Under the pieces are notes generated by a model, which was not told where the DNA came from, ran no database searches, and worked only from the letters and a program-made list of their open reading frames with translations. Position numbers and translations under genes: made by a program. Source: JBLXBZ01 sp048265185 (GTDB lineage Bacteria > Pseudomonadota > Alphaproteobacteria > Rhizobiales > Stappiaceae). From it: a stretch of DNA of 64,000 bases. Below, piece after piece: positions 1 to 9,300 of this stretch. The stretch lies in contig JBLXBZ010000006.1 of the NCBI GenBank assembly GCA_048265185.1, positions 1-64,000 of the forward strand. The letters are read 5' to 3'. Every line of letters begins with the position of its first letter. The first letter of the stretch is position 1.

Positions 1-1
1 T

Positions 2-688
2 GCGATTGTCGATGTCGTTGGGGATGACGCGTCAGAGGATCTTCAACGGCGGGAGCTGCAGGATCAGCCTTCGACATCCGCAGGGGCGGCGCGCAATGAT
101 GCGGAGGCTCGGAGCCGAAAGCCCAGCCAAGAACCTTCGGCGCAAGTCAGCAAGACGCGCATGGCTGGGGCTGAAAGGTCTTTGCGTAGCGAGCCATACA
201 GGATTACGGTCAGGAAGGCGGATTTCGTCAAAGAAGACGGGTCGATGGATTGGGTCGGTTATCGCCGCCGCCGCACGGAACGGAACGCCCTAAACGCAGG
301 CTTCGTCAAAGAAGACGGGTCGATGGATTTGACCGGTTTTTACCGCCGCTGCACGGAACGGGATGCCCGAAATGCAGGCTTCGTCAAGACGGATGGGTCG
401 GTAGATGTAACCGCTTATAGGCGCTACAGCAGGGAACAGAGCGTCCTAAATGCAGGCTTCGTCAAGGAGGACGGGTCGGCGGACTTTGCCGCTTATTACC
501 GCCGCTGCAAGGAGCAGAGCGCCTTAAAAGCAGGTTTCGTCAAGGAGGGTGGGTCGGCGGACGTTGCCGCTTATAACCACTATGTAATGAAAAAAACCGC
601 CCGAAATGCAGGCTTCGTCAAGGAGGATGGGTCGGGAGACGTTGCCGCTTATCACCGCCATGTAATGAAAAAAACGCCCAAACTGTAG
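2..688 (+). CDS. Tandem-repeat protein, 5'-partial, frameshifted at the 3' end; function unknown
   Basis: The frame is open from the first bases of the window without a stop, so the gene starts upstream; the ATG at 161 is only internal. About 74 charged residues rich in Ser, Arg and Glu come first. Then a 26-residue unit repeats, each copy starting FVKEDGSxDxxAY and ending near ALNAG. Units begin at 224, 302, 380, 458, 536 and 614 in this frame. At 668-674 a run of seven A is followed by a one-base loss relative to the earlier copies, and the frame stops at 686-688. Two further units follow in other frames up to about 839. A -1 shift, or one added A at the run, would continue the protein to a stop at 817-819. 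I do not recognise the family. The repeats and charged N-terminus would suit a surface or secreted protein, but that is inference. Confidence 0.6.
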   Translation, partial: AIVDVVGDDASEDLQRRELQDQPSTSAGAARNDAEARSRKPSQEPSAQVSKTRMAGAERSLRSEPYRITVRKADFVKEDGSMDWVGYRRRRTERNALNAGFVKEDGSMDLTGFYRRCTERDARNAGFVKTDGSVDVTAYRRYSREQSVLNAGFVKEDGSADFAAYYRRCKEQSALKAGFVKEGGSADVAAYNHYVMKKTARNAGFVKEDGSGDVAAYHRHVMKKTPKL

Positions 689-839
689 ACTTCGTCAAGG
701 AGGATGGGTCAGCGGACTTTGCCGCTTATAACCGCCATGCAATGAAAAAAACCGCCCTAAACGCAGACTTCGTCAAGGAGGGGGATCGGCGGATGTTACC
801 GCTTATAATCTCGATTTGAAGGCGATGCGAAAAAAGTGA
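224..839 (+). repeat. Eight tandem copies of a 78-bp coding repeat
   Basis: Unit starts are 224, 302, 380, 458, 536, 614, 691 and 769. The period is exactly 78 bp except between units 6 and 7, where it is 77. Best-conserved block is ttcgtcaaggaggatgggtc, encoding FVKEDGS. Units 5, 6 and 7 share an ATG followed by seven A. Units 7 and 8 lie beyond the apparent stop at 688. In unit 8 a run of five G (780-784) is one base shorter than needed for frame. With both bases restored, the last unit ends naturally at a TGA at 837-839 with a Lys-rich tail. Later units resemble each other more than the first three. Confidence 0.9.
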
Positions 840-929
840 TTAATTTGCACGTTGTAGACCTCAGACTAGTTTGTGGGTGATTAGAGGGTTTCTTCGTGTT
901 TTATTTGGTGTGAGTTCGTTTGGTGAAAT

Positions 930-964
930 TAAAAGGCTCTCTCCTGTTGTAGATAGGAGAGAGC
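930..964 (-). terminator. Rho-independent terminator of the leftward orphan gene
   Basis: A perfect 10-bp stem (936-945 with 955-964, gctctctcct and its complement) has a 9-base loop. Read on the minus strand it is followed by CTTTTAATTT. It lies 22 bases past the stop of the gene at 986-1762. Confidence 0.8.
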
Positions 965-985
965 GAGCGAATATTGATTTATTTC

Positions 986-1762
986 TTATAAATTACTTTG
1001 CGCAACATTAATTGGCGTGATCAATTGATGCAGATTTTTCATAGGATTAATTTGAGCGTTTTGCTCATGATCTGTGTCTAAATCTTTCGTTGAACTGTTA
1101 GTCAAGTAGTCAAAAAACGAGCCAAGCGTGTAGTGGCGTGACGTTGTGTGAAGATATGCCGCGCCGCATAAAGCCGCCAAACCAAGAACCGTGTAACTGC
1201 CGCCGTCGTCTAAAGCTCCCCGCGCCGCTGACATCTGTCCAGTTAAAAACAACGCGGCTCCGCCCCAAATCAAGGCTTTTTTGAGTGACATGTCGCTGAG
1301 GGATTTTTTTGTGGGAATACGCGCGCCTGATAGTGAGGGGAACGTTTCTGGACGCAATGGTTTATGCATTGGTCGGAATAGATGTCCCACGTTAGATTTT
1401 TGAGCTTTTGCCTCATCGGATCGTGGTGATCTTGAGTATATTGAGGGGGAGGGAATGGTGTCAATCGTATGTAAACTACCAGGGCGCGGCAATATATTCT
1501 CGTGGAGCGGGTGGTTGTTTTGCGAGGGTGTGGGCGAAAAGAGTGGCCTGTTCCTGGCTGTCTCCACATTCGGATTTGTCGAGACGCTGTCATCAGAGCT
1601 ATTCGTGCGGTTGAGGGATAAGGCGTCCGCTTCCTTTGCATGAGAGGGGACTGTTTGTGACTGTAGTCCATTTTCCATATTGGCGATCGTGTCGTTCAAT
1701 AAACCTGCGCTAATTTGCGAAACGTTCTGTCCAAAATTTTTACCAGAAATCGAATTGACCAT
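986..1762 (-). CDS. Orphan protein with a C-terminal membrane hairpin; function unknown
   Basis: A 258-residue protein I do not recognise. Residues 1-150 are Ser, Asn, Thr and Pro rich with no evident fold. Around residues 165-210 are two hydrophobic stretches (KALIWGGAALFLTG and YTVLGLAALCGAAYL) separated by a short polar turn, which suggests a membrane hairpin. A hydrophilic tail of about 50 residues follows. There is no cleavable signal peptide. The gene is visibly more AT-rich than the rest of the window, has its own terminator, and faces the repeat gene, which suggests acquired DNA. A disordered Ser/Asn-rich N-terminus before a membrane hairpin is seen in some type III secreted proteins, but no secretion genes or promoter boxes are visible here. 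Start is ATG at 1762 with a weak AAGGG upstream. Confidence 0.6.
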   Translation of the reverse strand: MVNSISGKNFGQNVSQISAGLLNDTIANMENGLQSQTVPSHAKEADALSLNRTNSSDDSVSTNPNVETARNRPLFSPTPSQNNHPLHENILPRPGSLHTIDTIPSPSIYSRSPRSDEAKAQKSNVGHLFRPMHKPLRPETFPSLSGARIPTKKSLSDMSLKKALIWGGAALFLTGQMSAARGALDDGGSYTVLGLAALCGAAYLHTTSRHYTLGSFFDYLTNSSTKDLDTDHEQNAQINPMKNLHQLITPINVAQSNL

Positions 1763-1850
1763 TGGACTACCCTTATTCTACGGAGCTCCAATGATTTTTC
1801 TTCATTCCACAGTAATGGGGAAGTGAAATCTATTTATCAGTTAGGGGCGC

Positions 1851-2375
1851 CTACATGGCGGCTGCCGCCCGGGCCGCTTGGTCATAATGACCGGAAACGG
1901 ATCGCATGGTTGCAGCGAGGCGGGAAAGCTCGCGCTCATCCATGCCAATTCCCTTTACCGGCTCTACCAGAAGAGCCTCGCGAATACGTCTGTACTCCAT
2001 GCAGACGGTTTCGCCCGCAGGGGTGATTTCTACGACCTTTTCCTTGCCGCGCTTTCCAGTGGCGACGAATGATAATTTTTCCAGTTTTTTTAAAGCGTAA
2101 GTGACGGTGTAAGTGTCTTCGATATTGAGAACGAGGCAGATGTCGGCCAGAGATTTCGGACGACCGCGGTGATTAACTGTATGCAGCACTAATGTGTCGA
2201 GAGGGCTCATGCCTGGCGCGCCCGCCGCCGCCATGCAGCGCGCCATCCAACGGTGATAGGCGTTGACCATCATATTGACGGCGAACTCCACCTCGGAAAG
2301 AGCGGGCATGGCGCCTGACGCTAGGTGAGACGCGGAAACGACGGGACCAATGGAGAGAGGGGCTTCATCGGCCAC
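1851..2375 (-). CDS. MarR-like winged-helix transcriptional regulator
   Basis: A 174-residue protein with a MarR-type winged helix at about residues 35-140. The recognition-helix region is LADICLVLNIEDTYTVTYAL, and the wing region around KRGKEKVVEITPAG is typical. It resembles the alphaproteobacterial 'predicted MarR family regulator' group. It is the last gene of a leftward set with the TRAP transporter, 36 bases after dctM. It probably controls this locus, binding in the divergent region 5352-5580. Ligand unknown; a compound of the pyroglutamate pathway is a reasonable guess from context. Confidence 0.75.
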   Translation of the reverse strand: MADEAPLSIGPVVSASHLASGAMPALSEVEFAVNMMVNAYHRWMARCMAAAGAPGMSPLDTLVLHTVNHRGRPKSLADICLVLNIEDTYTVTYALKKLEKLSFVATGKRGKEKVVEITPAGETVCMEYRRIREALLVEPVKGIGMDERELSRLAATMRSVSGHYDQAARAAAAM

Positions 2376-2411
2376 TTTGAATTTCCTTCTGTGAATTGTG
2401 CTTGCGCCGTG

Positions 2412-3716
2412 TCAATGGCGCATCATGGTTTCAGGTAGCCAAAGAGCGAGGCCGGGAAAGGCGACGATCAGGGCGACTGCGAAAATGAGCAATAAGAAGA
2501 ACGGTAACGCCATCATCGCGACCTGAAAAATATTTTTCCCTGTCATTCCCTGCAGCACGAAAAGATTAAAACCGACAGGCGGGGTTATCTGGCTCATCTC
2601 GACAACAAGAACGAGATAAATTCCAAACCAGATCAGGTCGATTCCCGCTTGTTCCACCATGGGCAACACGACGGAAGTCGTCAGAACGACGACGGAGATT
2701 CCGTCTAGGAAGCAGCCGAGAATGACGAAAAAAATCGTCAAGGCCACCAGAAGGGCCATGGGCGACAATTGCATGGCGGCGATCCATGAAGCCAACTCGC
2801 GGGGAATGCCGCTGAAACCCATCGCTACGGTGAGCATTGCGGCGCCTGCGAGTATGAAGGCGATCATGCAGGATGTTCGTGTGGCGCCTATGAGGGCGTC
2901 CATGAAGGTGGCGCGGGTTAAGGTTTTTGAAAAGGCCGATAGAACGAGCGAGAGCATAACGCCTACGGCGGCGGCCTCCGTTGGCGAGGCTAATCCGGCG
3001 TAGATGGAGCCAATGACGCCGATAATGAGTAAAAACACCGGGATGAGGCGACGCGTCGCCACAATTTTTTCAAAGAAGGGAATTGCAGGTTCCGGTGGCG
3101 GCATCTTTTTGTGATTGATCATCGACCACAGGGCGACATACCCCATGAACAACAAGCACAGCATGGCGCCCGGTAAAACCCCTGCGATGAACAGGCGGGC
3201 GATGGATTGCTCCGTCGCCGCGCCGTAGACAATCAGGATGATGGATGGGGGGATCAAAAGACCGAGCGTGCCGGAGCCGGCGAGAGTGCCGATAGCGAGC
3301 CGCTCATCATACCCTCGATTAAGCAGTTCCGGTAGCGACATTTTTCCAATGGTCGCGGTTGTGGCGGCGGAAGAACCGGAGACGGCCGCGAACAGGCCGC
3401 AGCCGAGAATGTTCACATGCAGCAGACGTCCGGGCAGTGAGCGCATCCAGGGAGCGAGACCTGCGAACATGTCTTCCGACAAGCGCGAGCGAAACAGAAT
3501 TTCCCCCATCCAGATAAACATGGGCAGGGCGGTCAAGTCCCATGAATTTGACGCCCCCCAAACGGTGGAGATCAACACGGAGCCTGCGGGAGCTGAAACG
3601 GCGAGTTTCATGGCGATCAGCGCCGTCGCGGCCAGCGCCACGGCGACCCAGGCGCCAAGGGCTAGAAACAGCAACAGCAGCAGGCCAAGAAGAGGCGCAA
3701 TCAGAGAAAAATCCAT
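2412..3716 (-). CDS. dctM: TRAP transporter large membrane subunit (DctM family)
   Basis: A 434-residue, strongly hydrophobic protein with about 12 membrane segments, the usual length for DctM. It carries family motifs such as FAAVSGSSAATTATIG and GLLIPPSIILIVYG, and near the C-terminus SQITPPVGFNLFVLQG. It forms the sodium-driven transport channel of a TRAP system in the inner membrane. Its ATG overlaps the stop of the small subunit gene by one base (TAATG at 3714-3718), so the two subunits are translationally coupled. Confidence 0.93.
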   Translation of the reverse strand: MDFSLIAPLLGLLLLLFLALGAWVAVALAATALIAMKLAVSAPAGSVLISTVWGASNSWDLTALPMFIWMGEILFRSRLSEDMFAGLAPWMRSLPGRLLHVNILGCGLFAAVSGSSAATTATIGKMSLPELLNRGYDERLAIGTLAGSGTLGLLIPPSIILIVYGAATEQSIARLFIAGVLPGAMLCLLFMGYVALWSMINHKKMPPPEPAIPFFEKIVATRRLIPVFLLIIGVIGSIYAGLASPTEAAAVGVMLSLVLSAFSKTLTRATFMDALIGATRTSCMIAFILAGAAMLTVAMGFSGIPRELASWIAAMQLSPMALLVALTIFFVILGCFLDGISVVVLTTSVVLPMVEQAGIDLIWFGIYLVLVVEMSQITPPVGFNLFVLQGMTGKNIFQVAMMALPFFLLLIFAVALIVAFPGLALWLPETMMRH

Positions 3717-4273
3717 TATTCCACGCCCTCGATTCCCTTGTCCGCTTCCTCCTTCACATAACTCGCCGTTCCCCCTCCAAGGGTGAGCAGCAGGTCGTCA
3801 AGCAGGGCGATGGCGAAAACGGCAAAGCCGGCGGCCATCGTCGTTTGCGGAATCCATAATGGTATGGCGATGATGCCGAAAGAAACTTCATTGAACTTCC
3901 AGCTGTCTATGACCAGCAGGATCGAGTTCCATGTGAAAAAAAGAATAAGCGCCAAAGCGAATGTCAGAACCAGGGTTTCCATCCATCGGCGTAGCCCTTG
4001 CGGCGCGAAACTCAAAAGCAGCGACACCCGAATATGGGCCGCATGGCGCAATGTTCCGGCTAGGGCGAGAAAAGACGCGGCGATGAGCAGGAAACCTGCG
4101 ATTTCCGCCAGAGAAGGCACCAATAAACCGATGGGATCGTGACCAAAAAGCTTCAAGACGCCATCCAATATGCGCCCTGAAACCTGCGCGATGACCAGAA
4201 TGGCGATCGTCACCAGGCTAAACGCCGCCAGAACCTCCGCGCCGCGATAGAGTTTGGACAGCTGAGAACGCAT
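3716..4273 (-). CDS. dctQ: TRAP transporter small membrane subunit (DctQ family)
   Basis: A 185-residue protein with four hydrophobic segments (about residues 12-35, 55-78, 90-118 and 138-165), as in DctQ. It partners the large subunit encoded immediately downstream. AAGGAG lies seven bases before the ATG at 4273, supporting this start. The C-terminal 20 residues are acidic and cytoplasmic by topology. Confidence 0.88.
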   Translation of the reverse strand: MRSQLSKLYRGAEVLAAFSLVTIAILVIAQVSGRILDGVLKLFGHDPIGLLVPSLAEIAGFLLIAASFLALAGTLRHAAHIRVSLLLSFAPQGLRRWMETLVLTFALALILFFTWNSILLVIDSWKFNEVSFGIIAIPLWIPQTTMAAGFAVFAIALLDDLLLTLGGGTASYVKEEADKGIEGVE

Positions 4274-4334
4274 AGTAATCTCCTTGCGGGCGAATAGTGA
4301 CTCGCGCGCTTGTTGATAGGTCTATGAAGGATAA

Positions 4335-4359
4335 GGGCCGACGTGAGTAACGCCGGCCC
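4335..4359 (-). promoter_or_regulatory. Hairpin between dctP and dctQ
   Basis: A GC-rich inverted repeat (gggccg at 4335-4340, cggccc at 4354-4359) lies just after the dctP stop, in the 94-base gap before dctQ, with no T-run. Such hairpins often let a solute-binding protein be made in excess over its membrane subunits by stabilising the upstream message. That role is inference. Confidence 0.4.
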
Positions 4360-4367
4360 AACATCTC

Positions 4368-5351
4368 TTACTTGATGATTTCTTCGATGATCGTGGCGCC
4401 GCTTGGACCTGCTTCGGCGACCCATTCCGCCGCCATTTGTCCGCCGATGGCGCTGAAGCCGTTAACCAGCTCTTGCGTCGGCTCGATAATGACCATGCCA
4501 TTGTCTTTGAGAAGCTTGGTTTGGTCGGCGGTTTCTTTCTTGGAGGCTTCCCAGCCGCGGGTTTCCGCTTCGCTGGCGGCTTTCTTCACGGCGGCCTTTT
4601 CTTCGTCGCTCAAAGCGTCAAACGCCGCTTTATTGACGATCACCATATTCTTGGGGAGCCAGGCTTGGGTGTCGTGGTAGTGGCTGACATAGTCCCACGC
4701 CTTGGTGTTGGCGCCGGTTGAGGGCGATGTGATCATCGCTTCCACGCGTCCAGTGGAGAACGCCGTCGGAATGTCGGGCACTTCCACTTGCGTTGGCACG
4801 GCGTCGGACAGCTGGGCTATCTTTTCCGTCGCGGCGTTATAGGCGCGGAATTTCAGCCCCTTCATATCGTCGACCGATTTGATTTCTTTCTTGGCGAAAA
4901 TGCCTTGTGGCGGCCACGGCACGGCGAAAAGAAGGGTCAGGCCCTGTTCGTCGAGCTTTTTCTCCAGTTCGGGACGGGAGAGGTCATACAGTTTTTTCGA
5001 CGCGTCGTACGAGGTGGCGATAAAGGGGATAGAATCGACGCCGAAAATGGGGTCTTCGTTAGACAGACGCGAAATCAGAACCTCACCGACTGGAGCCAGG
5101 CCGCGACGAACGGCGTTTTTGATTTCCGGGTGCTTGAACAGGGAGCCGGCGGAGTGCACTTGAATTTTCAAGGAGCCGTTGGTTCCAGCGTCAACGTCAT
5201 TGGCGAATTCGATGATGTTTTTGGTGTGGAAGTTGCTGTCGCCATAGGGCGTCGGCATGTCCCATTTTGTTTCGGCGAAGGCGCTTGTCGCGGCGCCGGC
5301 GAGTACGGCGGCTGCGGCGCCTGCAAGCAGAATGCGTCTGGAAACTGGCAT
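4368..5351 (-). CDS. dctP: TRAP transporter periplasmic solute-binding protein (DctP family)
   Basis: A 327-residue periplasmic binding protein. The start at 5351 gives a clean signal peptide (MPVSRRILLAGAAAAVLAG, probable cleavage after AFA) and has AGGGGA upstream; a longer frame to 5411 would add 20 unlikely residues. The twin Arg hints at Tat export but is not a full motif. The DctP domain fills the mature protein, including GLKFRAYNAATEK, whose Arg normally grips the substrate carboxylate. Some Bordetella DctP proteins bind pyroglutamate; with a 5-oxoprolinase next door that is the most likely ligand class here, inferred from context. Confidence 0.9.
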   Translation of the reverse strand: MPVSRRILLAGAAAAVLAGAATSAFAETKWDMPTPYGDSNFHTKNIIEFANDVDAGTNGSLKIQVHSAGSLFKHPEIKNAVRRGLAPVGEVLISRLSNEDPIFGVDSIPFIATSYDASKKLYDLSRPELEKKLDEQGLTLLFAVPWPPQGIFAKKEIKSVDDMKGLKFRAYNAATEKIAQLSDAVPTQVEVPDIPTAFSTGRVEAMITSPSTGANTKAWDYVSHYHDTQAWLPKNMVIVNKAAFDALSDEEKAAVKKAASEAETRGWEASKKETADQTKLLKDNGMVIIEPTQELVNGFSAIGGQMAAEWVAEAGPSGATIIEEIIK

Positions 5352-5441
5352 TAATCTATCCCCTGGTTTGGTGGAGACTTGTGTCTCCTGATTATCGGTC
5401 AAGTCTCCCAACTTTACCTTTTTGTGGCATTTTGAGAATAG

Positions 5442-5460
5442 CGAATGTGTTTTTCATTCG
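5442..5460. promoter_or_regulatory. Inverted repeat in the divergent control region (operator candidate)
   Basis: A perfect repeat, cgaatg-7 bases-cattcg, lies between the leftward transporter genes and the rightward hydrolase/oxoprolinase genes, in an AT-rich stretch also containing ttattattatcat. It is a natural site for the MarR-like regulator encoded at the end of the transporter unit. No binding consensus is known to me. Confidence 0.4.
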
Positions 5461-5580
5461 TCAAGAATTTATCGACAAAATGTTATTATTATCATATCGT
5501 CTAGGGAGAAAGCGCAGAAACTGGCCTTGGGGAGAGCTGGCTTGCGAGCCAATAAACCGAGCGCGCCAAGCGGGAGAGCA

Positions 5581-6273
5581 ATGATGAAAAGTCCGGATTT
5601 TGACGTGCTTGTGGAAGGCTCCAGTCTTGCATTCTCTGGAGGTTTCTTTGGTATTTCCTCCATTGTTTTGCTAACGGTTGGCGCGGAGCGGGTTTTATTC
5701 GACTGCGGTCATGGCGTAAGCCGGAAGCTTCTTCTCGACGCTCTCGCCGCGCGTGATCTGGCGCCCGCCGATATTGATGCGGTTGTCTTGTCTCACGGGC
5801 ATTTCGATCATGTTCTCAATCTGGATCTCTTTCCTGGAGCTCGAGTCGTCATGAGCCGGGATGAGCGTGATTACGTCGAATCGCCTTTTGAGCATGACTG
5901 GGTCACGCCGCGCTATCTTCCCGCTCTATTGCAGGGGCACCACGTGGACCTTCTTGACGGCGAGAGCGAGATTTTTCCCGGCGTCACCGCCTTTCCAACG
6001 CCGGGTCATTCGCCCGGCCATTTTTCATTGCAATTGGCGCAGGCGGACAAGCGTGTCGTGTTGGCGGCGGACGCCCTGAAGACCGCGCGTGAGGCTTCAA
6101 CCGGCCTTCCAGACGTGGAGTTCGATCCGCAAAAGCGCGGCGAAGCTTCTCTGCAAGAGGTGGTGCGCCGAGGTGACGTCATCGTTCCGGGGCATTTCCC
6201 AACGCTTGTCAAAGATGCGCAAGGCCAAATTTCCTGGACGGGCGTTCAGGAAATGCCCTTGCTGCTTCGCTAA
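5581..6273 (+). CDS. Metallo-beta-lactamase-fold hydrolase
   Basis: A 230-residue MBL-fold enzyme with a full metal-binding set: SHGHFDH at about residues 74-80, GHSPGH near 141-146, AADAL near 164, and VPGHFP near 205. It thus likely binds two metal ions and hydrolyses an ester, thioester, lactone or amide; the substrate is not evident. GGGAGAG stands just before the ATG at 5581, and a second ATG follows directly. It is the first gene of the rightward unit, 29 bases before the oxoprolinase. It may act on a related intermediate or a cyclic amide not handled by the oxoprolinase. Confidence 0.85.
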   Translation: MMKSPDFDVLVEGSSLAFSGGFFGISSIVLLTVGAERVLFDCGHGVSRKLLLDALAARDLAPADIDAVVLSHGHFDHVLNLDLFPGARVVMSRDERDYVESPFEHDWVTPRYLPALLQGHHVDLLDGESEIFPGVTAFPTPGHSPGHFSLQLAQADKRVVLAADALKTAREASTGLPDVEFDPQKRGEASLQEVVRRGDVIVPGHFPTLVKDAQGQISWTGVQEMPLLLR

Positions 6274-6302
6274 CTATCATAAGTTTAAAAATGGGGATAT
6301 TC

Positions 6303-9300
6303 ATGACTGCAAAATGGGATTTCTGGATCGATCGCGGCGGCACCTTCACCGATATCGTCGCGCGCACGCCGCAAGGCGAAATTCTGGCGCATAAGGTGCT
6401 TTCCGAAAATCCGGAAGCGTATCGCGACGCGGCCATTCAGGGCATTCGTGAATTGATGGGCGTGGAGCAGGGGGCGCGTATCCCGTCGGAAAATATTTCC
6501 GCTGTTAAAATGGGCACGACGGTCGCCACCAACGCCTTGCTTGAGCGTAAGGGCGACCGCACGCTTCTGGTCACCACCAAGGGGTTTCGTGACGCGTTGG
6601 AAATTGGTTATCAGGCGCGGCCGGATATCTTCGCCAAGGAAATCATCAAGCCGGAGCTTCTTTACGAAAGCGTCATTGAGATTGATGAGCGGATACGCGC
6701 TGACGGGACGGTTGAGAAAACGCCCGATATGGCGGTGGTGCGCGCGGATTTGCAAAAGGCCTATGACGCCGGACTTCGCTCGCTGGCGATTGTCTTCATG
6801 CATTCTTACGCGCATCCTGATCATGAAAAACTGGTGGCGAACGTCGCGCGCGAAATTGGCTTTCCGCAAGTCTCCGTCTCCCATGAGGTCTCCCCTTTGA
6901 TGAAGCTTGTTGGACGCGGCGACACCGCCGTGGTCGACGCTTATCTCTCGCCAATTCTGCGTCGCTACGTGGAGCAGGTGGCGAGCGAGTTGCAAATCGA
7001 GGGGACGGATTGCCGTTTGATGTTCATGCAGTCTTCCGGAGGCCTGACGGCGGCGGAGCTGTTTCAGGGCAAGGACGCGATTCTCTCCGGTCCCGCCGGC
7101 GGGGTCGTGGGCGCTGTCGAGACCTCGAAGATGGCGGGTTTTGATCAGGTCATCGGTTTTGATATGGGGGGCACCTCCACGGATGTGTCGCATTTCAACG
7201 GCGATTATGAGCGCGCCTTTGAAACCGAGGTCGCGGGCGTGCGCATGCGCGCGCCGATGATGCGCATTCACACCGTGGCCGCTGGCGGTGGGTCTATCCT
7301 GCATTACCGCGACGGCCGCTTTCAGGTCGGTCCGGATTCCGCCGGCGCGAACCCGGGGCCAAAATGTTATCGGCGCGGGGGGCCGCTCGCCGTCACGGAC
7401 GCTAATGTGATGGTCGGCAAGTTGTTGCCGGACTTTTTCCCGAAAATTTTTGGGCCGGAGAGAGCGGATCCGCTTGACGCCGACGCGGTGAAGGCGGCGT
7501 TTGAGGAAATGGCGGCGGCGGCCGGCGGGACGCGCACTGCGGCGGAAGTGGCGGATGGCTTCCTGAAGATCGCCGTTGAGAATATGGCTAATGCGATCAA
7601 GAAAATATCGGTTCAGCGTGGTTATGACGTCACCGGATATGCGTTGACCTGCTTTGGCGGAGCGGGCGGTCAGCACGCTTGTATGGTTGCTGACGCGCTG
7701 GGCATGAAGACGGTGATTGTTCACCCGTTATCGGGCATATTGTCCGCTTATGGCATGGGCTTGGCCGATATTCGCGCCAATCGGCAACAGGCGGTGGTGC
7801 GTCGTCTGGATGAGGCGTTGCTGCCGGAGCTGGAGAAATTGCGCGATTCTCTGGCCCGTGAAACCGAAGCGGAGCTGGAGGGGCAGGGCGTCAAGGCGAA
7901 TGAGCGTCAAACGTTAACCCGGGCGCATTTGCGCTATGAGGGAACGGACACGCCGCTTCCCGTGCCTCATGGTTCGCTCGCGCAGATGGTGGAGGCGTTT
8001 GAGGACGTTCATCGTCAGCAATTTGGTTTCGCCTATGAGGATAAGCCGATTGCGGTGGAGGCGTTGGAAGTTGAAACTGTGGGCGGCGGCGCCGGCATTG
8101 ACGAGCCGGATCAGCTCTTGAGCGAAGAGGAGGCGGCGCCAGCCTTGACCACGCCCGTGTTCTCAGATGGCGAATGGCGTGAGGCCGGCGTTTTCCGCCG
8201 CGCCGATTTGGCGCAGGGCCAGAGCCTGAGCGGCCCGGCGCTGATCATGGAACCGCATCAAACCATCGTGGTCGAGCCGGGTTGGCGGGCGCGGATCACC
8301 GCAAAAGATCATATCATCTTGCAGCGGGTCGTGGCCATGTCGCGGGCGGCGGCGGTTGGCACCAAGGCCGATCCGGTGATGCTGGAAGTGTTCAACAACC
8401 TGTTCATGTCCATCGCCGAGCAGATGGGCGTGACCTTGCAGAACACGGCCTATTCGGTCAATGTCAAGGAACGGCTGGATTTCTCTTGCGCCGTATTTGA
8501 CGCCTCTGGGGCGCTGGTGGCCAATGCGCCGCATATGCCGGTGCATCTGGGGTCGATGGATCGTTCCGTTGAAACGGTCATCAAGCTCAATCAGGGCAAT
8601 ATTCATCCCGGCGACGTTTTCGCGTTGAACGCGCCTTATAACGGCGGCACGCATTTGCCGGACATTACGGTGGTTACGCCGGTGTTTGACGGTGAGGAAA
8701 AAGAGCTGTTGTTCTGGACGGCCTCTCGCGGTCATCACGCAGATGTGGGCGGCTCCGCGCCCGGCTCCATGACCCCTCGCGCCACCACGGTGGACGAAGA
8801 AGGGGTCTTGATAGACAACTTCAAGATGGTCGATCGTGGTCGGTTCCAGGAAGAGGCGCTGGTCAAGATCTTGACGGATCATCCATGGCCGGTGCGCAAC
8901 GTCACTCAGAATGTGGCGGATCTGAAAGCGCAAATCGCGGCGAATGAGAAGGGCGTGCAAGAACTAGCTAAAATGGTGGCGCATTTTGGCCTCGACGTTG
9001 TTCAGGCCTATATGGGCCATGTTCAGGATAACGCGGAAGAAAGCGTGCGCCGGGTCATCGAGGCTTTGGCCGATAGCTCCTACGAATATCCAACCGATCA
9101 GGGCTCGCTTATCAAGGTCAAGATCTCGGTGGATAAGGCGAAGCGGGAGGCCACCGTCGACTTCACCGGAACTTCAGGGGTGAAGCCTAATAACTTCAAC
9201 GCTCCAGAACCAGTAACTCGGGCGGCGGTGCTTTATTGCTTCCGCGTGATGGTTGAGGGCGATATTCCCATGAACGCTGGTTGCTTGCGGCCGATTAACA

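Noticed and set aside
224..839. CRISPR array
   Set aside because: The regularly spaced repeats have no unique spacers; the whole 78-bp unit repeats and keeps a reading frame with conserved residues.
6285..7724. 479-residue open frame on the minus strand inside the oxoprolinase gene
   Set aside because: It is antisense to a strongly conserved coding region, shows no family motif, and is rich in Arg/His as mirror frames of GC-rich genes are.
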